DNA of 64,000 bases from Beta vulgaris subsp. vulgaris (taxonomy: Eukaryota; Streptophyta; Magnoliopsida; Caryophyllales; Amaranthaceae): NCBI RefSeq assembly GCF_026745355.1, contig NC_079206.1, forward strand, positions 16,017,943-16,081,942, in the 5' to 3' direction. The notes beneath the pieces are model-generated. The model saw only the letters and a list, made by a program, of their open reading frames with translations, was not told the DNA's origin and did no database searches. A program made the translations under genes and the position numbers. Each line of letters opens with the position of its first letter. The stretch's first letter is position 1. Positions 55,620 to 64,000 of this stretch are shown in pieces.

Positions 55620-58240
55620 AGTGACTTCGAGTAGATCAAGTGAGAGAGTGAATGAAAATGTACCTTATTTGAAGGAACCCGACACCTATGCGCCGGTAGG
55701 AAAATGGTGGGATGATGCGATTGACCATGCCAATGAAGTGTTAGGGCATATTCAAGAATGGAACTAGGTTATGGGTCCTGCTAGTAACAATCATTATTGG
55801 CGAAAATGAATCAAAGCATATGTTATAATAAAGACCTTACCTACCTGTGAGCCATGTGCTAGCTTTCGTAGAATCTATTGGAGTTTATTAAATTTATATG
55901 TGGCAACAGGAGCAATTCAAGGGTATGGGATGACCATGGAAAATATAGATAAAAGTCTCATAAGATGGGAAAGCACATTATTAGAGGAAGTTAGGCAGGA
56001 AATAGATATTACCCTTGAACGTCAAAAGCAGGGGAAGATCTATCGAATGATCCTCACTGGAGGGAAATGTATGAACGAATCACCCATATAGAGGAAGAAC
56101 AGGTGACTAGGATGTATAGAGGTTGGTCCAGGTCGTCTAATGGATATAAGAGTCATTCTAGCTCGAGAACCCCAACAACACCAAGTTCAAGTACTATTTG
56201 CACGACCCAATCAAGTACCACTTATGGATTTGAGGAAGGATGTAAGACTTGTGGCCCTGATTATGTTCTTGAGACCCCGCCCATCAGTAGTGACGATAGT
56301 GGATACTATTATGACTCGTGCATGTTGGATTAAGCGGGGAGTGAAGCCAATGAGTGGAAATAAGCAGAAGGAAACTACTATCATATGTCTTTCTTTAAGT
56401 AATGTTAAGTCTCTGTATAATAAGGACCAATATGTTTGTATGAAGTATGTAAATAAATAATAAGAGAAGTTGCTATGTTATTATGGAATATATACATGAA
56501 AGATGAGTAAATTAGTATGCCTATGAAATAGAAATATGTATGAAATAAGTATGTGAAGATGAAATAAATGTATTAAGAGAAATTATGAAGAAAAGTGTGT
56601 GGAATTTCAGTTGAACATTGCAATTGAAATATGTACGGAAATGGCAAGCCAAGGAGGTACATCCCAATCGATGGATTCTAAGAATAGTAAAGATAAGCAG
56701 TCACATGAAATGAAGGAAATGAATGCTCGACTGTTGGAAATACTTGAAAAATAAAATCAAAACAAGAACGATGATGAGGGAAAATTTTATAAGGCTTAGC
56801 AGCTCATAAGCCACATACTTATGACGGTGAAGCTGATCTCGTCAAATTTGAGGACTGGATTACATACATGAGTAAGTTGTGATGTGGTCAGTTGCCCTGA
56901 GACCATGAAGGTTAAAATGGCTGCCTTCTATCTGGAAGGACCAGTTGATATATGGTGGAACACCACTAAAGGAATAGCTCAACAGCCGGAGTTTACTTAG
57001 GCGGAGTTTGTTGAGAAGATGAGCGATATGTTCTTCCCTCTGGCATTGCTGAGAATGAAGGAGAACGAGTTCCTATTCTTGAAGCAGGCAAAGATGTTAG
57101 TATTGGAGAACGCAACAAAATTCCTGGAACTGTCTCGATTTACGCCTGATTTTGTAGGCAATCAAAGAGTGAAGATGATGTGGTTCTTAAAAGGCCTGAA
57201 TCTGAAGTACCAAAAGCGAATTGGGACATATACAAATTTTGAAGAACTATATGATCGCGCTCTAGAACAGGAGCGAATAGAATTGAAGGACGAGGAGTTT
57301 AGGAAGAAAAAGAATGGAGGAGGATTCAAGAAAGTAAGAACTGAGGTGTCAGCCCATTTCAGTTCAAAGGGTATGTTGCGAGCAGTAAGGGCGGAAGAAC
57401 AGAATGGAAGTGCAACCGTGTGGAAGGAATCATTATGGTAGAAATTGCTCGCAAGAACTTAGGTGTCAGCCCATTTTAGTTCAAAGGGTATGTTGCGAAC
57501 AATAAGGGTGGAAGAACAGAACGGAAGTGCAACCGTGTGGAAGGAATCATTATGGTAAAAATTGCTCGGGGAAAATGGTGTGTTTAAAGTGTAAGAATGT
57601 TGGACACTGAATTAGTGGGTGTCCTCATCGAAAGAATCGGGAAGGTCAGGAGGAATTAATAAACCGGGGAATATGTTGTTGTTGACCGCTGGAGAAGGAT
57701 CCTCGAGCCAACGTAGGATCGGAAAGGGGGTTCAGCTTGTCAGTCAAGGGAAAGCACCAAGGAAGCTATCCGCTATTAAGACAGAAGCAAAGGGGGTACC
57801 AGAGCTGCAAGAGGTACCAAGTAATGTGATTTCAGGGAGATTTCATGTATGTAACTCGATGGCTAGCTAATGTGTTATTTGATTATGGAGCTTCGCATTC
57901 ATTTATTTCGAATATGTTTGTTGACAACCTGCCATATAAACCCCGTGTTCAACCTTTAAATATGACTATATGTATGCCTAATGGGCAGTCGACTTGTTGT
58001 AAATGGTATTTAGAGATTGAGAAATTAAGATAGCAGGGTTAGAACTATGGGTAGATTTGATACCCTTTAACCTAGAATATTTATGATGTGATTTTGGGAA
58101 TGAATTGGTTGAATAAGAATAGGACGGTGATAGAATTTTACTCTAGAGCCGTTAGGTTGAGGTCCCCAAGTGGAGACAATATTTTCTATCAAGAGGAGCC
58201 CGAAAGAGGAAGGTAATGTGATAATTGAGATTGATACAGA
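55620..58240 (+). pseudogene. Ty3-gypsy gag-protease remnant
   Basis: In several frames, in order: a Retrotrans_gag core with GPVDIWWNTTKG and EFVEKMSDMFFPLALLRMK, ELSRFTPDFVGNQRVKMM, KYQKRIGTYTNFEELYDRA and QERIELKDEEFRKKK (56880-57330); a zinc-knuckle region CLKCKNVGH then SGC (57582-57625); and a retropepsin start, VLFDYGASHSFISNMF, with VILGMNWLNKNRTVIEFYSR (57869-58145). The usual Asp-Ser-Gly of the protease reads Asp-Tyr-Gly. Many stops and frameshifts are present, and reverse transcriptase, RNase H and integrase are absent. The pattern resembles chromoviruses of the Tekay/Del type. Confidence 0.85.
57346..57579 (+). repeat. 117-bp tandem duplication in the gag zinc-knuckle region
   Basis: Two copies start at 57346 and 57463 (GTGTCAGCCCATTT). 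Each includes GGAAGTGCAACCGTGTGGAAGG and ends near CATTATGGTA with AAATTGCTCG. Thirty-nine codons keep frame. The copies differ at a handful of sites. Confidence 0.85.
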
Positions 58241-58244
58241 AGAG

Positions 58245-59079
58245 TGTAACAACCCTCCCTAATAAATAGCAGCTTAATTAAGACTAACTATAATTAATTA
58301 AAGAGTTAAGTTGGTAATGAGAGATGTTGTTAGTACATATTTCCAAACCACCCTGCCCTTGGGAGGTTAGGAAATCTGGAAGTATATAAGCATATTTATG
58401 AAAACAACTTAAATTATTTAATTATTACATCATAGTCTAAGTATTTAGATATCCAAATTCAAAATATAAGTTACATAACATAGTCGATTTTATACAATAA
58501 ACACAACGCAGCGGCAGTACACATAACACGACCATTCTAGACTAAGCTAATCTTTGACCTTTAGTTTATTCCTGCAAAACAGTTGAATCTGCCCCCACCA
58601 GGATAGGTTCAAAAGAACAAAACAATCAGCTTACACTAGTACACAAGTCCCACCAGTTCCAAAATAGTAAGGTGGATGGAAATAGATTTTTATTTTGAAG
58701 GAATAACATAATCGATGTCTCAAATACTTTTATTCGCTTAATTACAGAGTTACTTCTCCCTTTGAATAAAGTCAAATAATAACAACATAAGCATATCAAA
58801 TAACTTCCTATGAAATATATTTATACTCTTTTCAACAATGACTTAAATACTTTTATACAAAACTCAAAATATTTCCAACTTTGGAAAGGACACGAATGGA
58901 GGGTAAAGCCAAATCTCTAGACTTTTGAGGGACGTCTCCTCGCCTTTCTTAATTTCTGCTTGCAAGACTTTTTAGGTCATGGCCCTACATTACGGAGCAA
59001 TACCCGCTCTAAAAGTGAAAGAGCAAACCTACTATGCGAGTGTTGTTCATCATTGCTTACGCAACTACTTCCGTTTTAA
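58245..59079 (-). repeat. Inverted LTR piece (last ~840 bp of the Ty3 LTR)
   Basis: TGTAACAACCCTCCCTAATA and all that follows is the reverse complement, with substitutions and small indels, of 54598-55436. Shared landmarks include the AATTAATTATAGTTAGTC region, CCACCCTGCCCTTGGGAGG and CATAACATAGTCGATTTTAT. It is truncated at the right. Confidence 0.85.
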
Positions 59080-59205
59080 AAGTTTGTTTTATTTTGAGAA
59101 GATCCCTTCAAATGTTTGGATTATTATGGAATAATCCAAAGTTGAGATTATTTTAAGAATACAAGTCAAAAGTTAGGATATCCATGTCAAATTTTCCAAT
59201 TTTTA

Positions 59206-59804
59206 ATTATTCGATTAAAAAATATCTTAAATAGGAGATACGTACTATAATTTCTCTTTTTGGATTTGTTAACACTTAATATGTGGATAGTCAAACTTTA
59301 ATTTAATTTTATTATTATTCTTACATATATATAATATACATAATAATTCGATCAATATAAAGAAAAATCTCATTAACATATAACTACACAAGGAAAGGTC
59401 ATCTAATATTGTTACCTGAAGGGAAAATGTGAGGCGAGGAACCGAATAATCTTCTATGGAAGTTTGATGGGATGAATCATATCTATTTGCATAAATACCT
59501 CGACTACTCGACATTCTCGCTCGTTACTATATAGAGTCCAATAAGCATATCTTGAGTTGGTACGAAAATGGGATCCCGATAGGTGGAGATAAAAGATTCA
59601 TATGAGAAAGCATAAGTAAACGGGCCTCCCCCCACAAAGGTGGACTTCATATTATTTTATATAATGGAAATTTTTTGTGGTAATTAAGTAAGATTAAAAA
59701 CACCAAGTAGACATATACCTAACGGGAAGCTAGAAAGACCTAGTAACCACTAACCACTTGACAAATCTAGGGAATTACAACTTATTTTCAAGCCAATTTT
59801 TGTC
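59206..59804. other. AT-rich spacer
   Basis: No gene or element recognised. Confidence 0.5.
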
Positions 59805-61857
59805 TTAATCCTTCACTTTTGGACTAATAATTTGTTTAATAATATGTGTAACCATGTATTTAATTTCATGTATAATCTTTTCTATAGTCATAACTACACT
59901 ATCACAGTAAGCCGAACTTCTAATTCTCCATATCATATAAATAGTTGTTGTCATTGCTCCTAAAGCAACATGTTTATGAAATTTGTACCTTTGACTCTTC
60001 CTATAATCCATCTGCACATTTGAAGTTGGCTCCCGTTACACCACCTAATACCCAACCAGCTCATTATGCTTGCCATATACAGATTGCTGAAATTGCATTC
60101 AAACATCAAATGCTTCATGGTTTCAGGATGCTACAAGCATAGGAGGCATGCTTCATCTATCATCACAAATGTTCAGTTGCTTCAATTTGGCTCTTGTTTT
60201 TTAGCATATACTAAACAACAAGCCACATGATCATTTTGTGTTTAGGCTAAGTATATTTGTTCAAACACTTTTGCTCCATTGAGTCTGATTATCCTCCCTT
60301 ATTAAGGCATTTTATTGCTTTTTTATACGAAAAGTAGTATACATTAGCCATTACTCACTTTGGAGTTTCACATACAACTCATTTTTAGCTTGACATATGT
60401 ATTTCCATGCCCAACTAGCATTAACAAACGCCTTATAAAGGACCATATGGAGCTTCCTTAATGTAGACTTCACTCACTCATTTCACCCATAAATTATCTG
60501 TTTTTAGTTATTGACCAATCAATCTTACTTAGAATTGCGGTTCTATTTCCAAGTATCTCTAAAGTCCAGGCCACCAACAACCTTAGACTTATAAAGATTC
60601 TCCCAACCAACAACCCCAACTTTGCCATCATTGTGCGTGCTAGTCCATAAGTAGCATCTACAAATATTATTCACCTCTTTTAACACACTTTTAGGGATAA
60701 TGAATTGAGCCCAAGAAACATGGATGCTCATAAGCACACTATTGACTAGTTACCCTTTTGCTGCGAAAGAGATGTGTCTTGTTTTCCACACCCTAATTAG
60801 TCCTACTCACCATCTTCTCATTCATTGCATGACAATCTCTAGCCTTCAATTTTGCGGTTGAAATGGGTACACCACAGGTACCTAAAAGGAAGCCTTGCAA
60901 TAGTAAATCACTAGCATCATCAACTCTCTAAATTACATAAGCATCCATTCCAGCATAGTAAACCTCAAACCACGTGCTTGTTCATTTCCAACCCACATGC
61001 ATTTGAGAACAACTAAAACCTCTAAAGCATTTTATGATAAACCTAAAATCTCCATTACATAATAACAGGATGTCATCGACGAAACATATATGAGTCAAGT
61101 TCATGTCTTTACACCATTCATGAAATCTAAAGTCGTTCTGCTCACCAATAAAACTCATCACTCTATCCAAATAATCCATATATAGAGCAAATAACATAGG
61201 AGACATTGGGTCACCTTGCCTCAAGCCCCTTTGAGCACCAAAAAACCTAGTGGGAGCACCATTAAGCATATGGGAGTTTTTATATAGATCATGATTTGTT
61301 CCACAAAAGTAGTAGGGAACCCCACTATTTCAAGCATTTGTCGAAACTGCCAATTAACAGTGTCATAGGTCGTTTTAAATCTAACTTCATCATGCAATAA
61401 GCTCTACTTGCATTCTTATTGTAGAACTTCACTAAGTCTTGGCACAACATCACATTATAAAGAATGCTTCTCCCAACAACAAATGCTCCTTGACTAACAG
61501 AGATCACATTTAGAAATTTTATTAAGCTTCTCACTAATAATCATCTTTGTGATGCATTTATTAACACTAAACAATTATTCTATATATTGGTTTGAATTCA
61601 AAAACATTTCCAGGACATTTAACCTTAAGAACTAAGGTTAAAGTAGTAATATTAATTGCTTTTAATAGTTTTCCAGTCTTGAAATAAAATCAGTAATTCC
61701 CTCTAACACTTCATCACCAATGATATCCCAATAGTGCTTATGAAAGCCACTATTGAATCCATCAACACCTGGTCCTTTGTCACTAGGAATGCTAAAAATT
61801 TCTCTTCTTACATCCTCCTTATTAAACTGAATATGCAAGATACTTAGGTGTTCTTTA
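59805..61857 (-). pseudogene. LINE ORF2 remnant (RT to C-terminus)
   Basis: Reading down from 61857: DKGPGVDGFNSGFHKHYW with IIGDEV (about 61780), a broken palm block MMKLDLKRPM (about 61385), GLRQGDPMSPMLFALYMDYL and the catalytic FVDDILLL (61269-61060), then MLMSIHVSWAQFIIPKSVLK with RCYLWTST (60737-60543), and a C-terminal region resembling zf-RVT tails (HVALGAMTTTIYMIWRIRSS, 60017-59805). Stops break it into at least five pieces. The 5' part ends exactly at a CACTA terminus. Confidence 0.85.
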
Positions 61858-62050
61858 CACTAGTAGAATAATGGTTAATTGCGATGGTTTATAAGTGGCC
61901 TATATATTGCTGCGGATTTTGCGTCGTCGTAAATCAAGGCGCAACAATAGGTAAAATATATTGTCGCGGTTCTAGAACTGCGACAATAGGTTTGACATAT
62001 ATTATTGTGGTTGTTGCCCAAAAATGCAGCAATAGGTCCGGTACAAGTGA
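61858..62050 (+). mobile_element. CACTA transposon 5' terminus (second)
   Basis: CACTAGTAGAATAATGGTTA closely matches the terminus at 50612 and has the same orientation. Subterminal ATTGCTGCGG, TTGTCGCGGTT, CTGCGACAATAGG and GCAGCAATAGG repeats follow to 62035. The partner end was not found. Confidence 0.75.
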
Positions 62051-62646
62051 ATTTTTTTTCACTTTACCATCAAATTTGAAAAGATATAGGAAAAAATAAA
62101 ACACAACGAATTAGAAGTAATGACAAAGAATGCTTATACAAAAACATATCATATACACAAAATCCAACAGATAAAAAAAGATATAAAATAAACGAAAAAT
62201 AAAAATCAAAAACCCTAACATCACATTGATTCTAAACAAAATAAAAATGAAAAAATAATCCCAAGAAAAATACAACCACCCTAACATCAAATCTAGATAT
62301 TAACAAACAATAACGGAAAAAAACTATTGCTGCAGTCGACATTGAGGACAATGTGTTCCTCTTTTGTAATTTCCAAAAAGTAGTACAATTTACGGAAAAA
62401 AACGAAAATCAGATCTGGCTTTTGTGTTTTTCGTTTGTTTTTTTTTCCTATTGAGCTAACAAACGAAAATTAGACCTGGACAATGTGTTTGCACAATCGA
62501 GGCTGGTGATTGACGACAACGACGAGGCTTCACGTAGTCGAGATCGGTAATGAGCCACGAGCGATTAGAAGAAGAGATGAAAGGCGACGACGGTCGATGT
62601 TAAAATTAAGAGTTTAAGGAGGGAAGAAGAAGAAAAGAGTAGCCAT
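62051..62646. other. Probable CACTA interior
   Basis: AT-rich then GC-richer sequence with no recognisable coding region. Confidence 0.4.
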
Positions 62647-62824
62647 TGTTGTTGAGCTTTAAACAAAGAGAGGAGAGAGAAGGGAAAAATACAGAGATTT
62701 TATTATTCTGACATATATTGAAATGAGTACAAATACATGTATTTATAACTATTAATCTAATAACAAACTAACTGAAATTAAGAAAATTAACTAACAAACT
62801 TATACTAAACTATATATTCCAACA
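62647..62824 (-). repeat. Short Ty1-copia-type LTR
   Basis: On the minus strand it starts TGTTGGAATATATAG and ends CTCAACA (end at 62647 or 62650), with TGTTG...CAACA inverted ends. Inside are TATAAATACATG and AATAATAAAATCTCTG, likely promoter and polyadenylation regions. It is only about 178 bp, in the size range of TRIM elements. Confidence 0.75.
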
Positions 62825-62835
62825 CCCCCATCAAA
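62825..62835 (-). other. Polypurine tract
   Basis: TTTGATGGGGG on the minus strand lies directly before the LTR start, the position where plus-strand priming occurs, so this is the 3' LTR of an element whose interior lies to the right. Confidence 0.75.
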
Positions 62836-63055
62836 CTGGAAATGGTTGACAATCATTTTCAGTTTGAAGTATAAGAGCTCTTGTTGTGATATTGTCGGGA
62901 AGAACACAACATACAACGAACAATGTAGCAGCAGCAACAAACACCTCTCAAAAGTGCATCAACAAGAACGCGAATCCTAGAAACACCACAATGATGCACC
63001 ACCACCTCTTGTCTCATTTACTAGTTTTTGAACTGCTAGAAGGAACGAGTAGAAT

Positions 63056-63345
63056 AGGGTCACAACAAAGATCACTATGGGTCACAACAAAGATCACTAT
63101 GGATCACAATAAAAGCCTCTATGGGCAACAAGCCACTATGGGCAACAAACAAGCCTCTAAGGGCACAAAACACACCATATGGGTGAAAAACAAAGAAAAT
63201 AACCACTATGGGTTGGAGGTTAAAGTCATAAGACTATCAAAGATCACTAAGGATCATAGCAAAAAGACCTCTAATTGGTCATAAGAAAGCCTCTAATGGG
63301 CACAAGAAAGCCTCTAATGGGCACAACAAAGGACCAACTATGGGT
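63056..63345 (+). repeat. Degenerate ~21-bp tandem repeats
   Basis: Units such as GGTCACAACAAAGATCACTAT and GGGCACAAGAAAGCCTCTAAT recur about a dozen times with substitutions. They lie in the interior of the copia-like element and keep an open frame only in part. Confidence 0.75.
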
Positions 63346-64000
63346 CTTATCACAAAAAAATAGAGATGTGCATAGAAGTTTGATTGGAAACAGAATCAAA
63401 CAAATCAAAAGTTTTAGGAACTAACAAGGTAAACTGAGAGATTTAGAGAAAAAAATGGAGGGATTTATGAGATTAGAAAAGGAATGAAGAATGGATGTCA
63501 AATAGAGGAGACACAATAACATCACATGACAACAAGCATCACCAATGAAACTAACCACCAACTACCAAATTAACTAACCACCAAATTCACACCAACAACA
63601 TACATCAAACATCATCATAAGAAAAATACCGAGATTACTGCAAGTATACACCAAATTTCACAACAATAAACCCACACTCCAATCCAATGGGAAAAAAAAA
63701 TGAAAGAATAAAGCTTCCATATGTACCTCTCACAAGAACCCAACAATGTCATTTATTTGGAGAAACCTCTGTTACTTCAGCCCAAACACATTTCAAACCC
63801 AACTAATAACCACAAGTCACGAAAATCCATTAATAAATCCAAGAAGCAGAAACTCAACTATCCGGACAACAACTTAGACAAGATTTTTTTTTTTTTGCTT
63901 CCATATCAATTTGAGAGAGTTAAATGTTTGCGGTAGAAAACTATTAAAACCATATCAATGTAGCAACACCAAGAAGTTAACTCACAAACTAATTTGTGGG
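63346..64000. other. Interior of the copia-like element or flanking repeat
   Basis: AT-rich and A/C-rich. No coding domain recognised to the end of the window. Confidence 0.4.

Noticed and set aside
63056..63345. CRISPR-like spaced repeats
   Set aside because: Units are degenerate and contiguous, with no constant repeat/spacer pattern, and this is a plant nuclear sequence.

Overview
This is a nuclear window from a flowering plant, most likely a eudicot. The genes have many phase-consistent introns, the intergenic DNA is AT-rich, and plant Helitrons, Stowaway, Tourist, hAT, MULE and CACTA elements, L1-type LINEs and Ty1/Ty3 LTR elements are all present. Internally repeated CAGTT-type Tourist elements may point to Caryophyllales, but that is only a weak guess. 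I see no tRNA, rRNA, CRISPR array or organellar block.

Five host genes can be modelled exon by exon. (1) 135-682, minus: the 5' part of a plastid ferredoxin of the FdC2 type, running off the left edge. (2) 953-7921, plus: RuvB-like 1 (pontin/RIN1), head-to-head with FdC2 across a 270-bp shared promoter. It has twelve exons, one GC-AG intron and a net 2-nt deletion in exon 9 that breaks the reading frame. (3) 16692-17588, plus: a two-exon group 1 LEA protein with a G-box ABRE and TATA box upstream. (4) 18629-25039, minus: a 158-residue conserved plant protein of unknown function, two exons around a 5.9-kb intron. (5) 35010-49443, minus: the AP-2 clathrin adaptor mu subunit, thirteen exons giving an intact 438-residue protein although its 14.4 kb are mostly intron filled with transposons. 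These genes act in unrelated processes (photosynthetic electron transfer, chromatin and snoRNP assembly, desiccation tolerance, endocytosis). They form no pathway or cluster.

The rest is mobile DNA. 8.8-16.2 kb holds a broken TPR gene, a long-TIR foldback element, a 5'-truncated LINE with poly(A) and target-site duplication, and an RT-bearing LINE remnant. 25.3-34 kb holds Helitron ends, two CAGTT-rich Tourist elements, a retroposed sequence with a 16-bp duplication, and a LINE interrupted by a hAT element that is itself interrupted by a second hAT element. The AP2M introns hold a MULE with a 9-bp duplication, a second 9-bp-duplication element, a hAT element, two Stowaway MITEs and an element lying in TA repeats. 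49.8-64 kb is layered repeat DNA: a PIF/Harbinger transposase cut by a CACTA terminus, LINE ORF1, a Ty3 element with a 2.6-kb LTR followed by gag-protease and then an inverted LTR piece, another LINE cut by a second CACTA terminus, and a Ty1-copia LTR with its polypurine tract.

I found no convincing new multi-gene system. The best leads are the RuvB-like 1 frameshift, the nested insertions with readable duplications, the inverted LTR pair, and several small elements whose exact ends can be read from the sequence.
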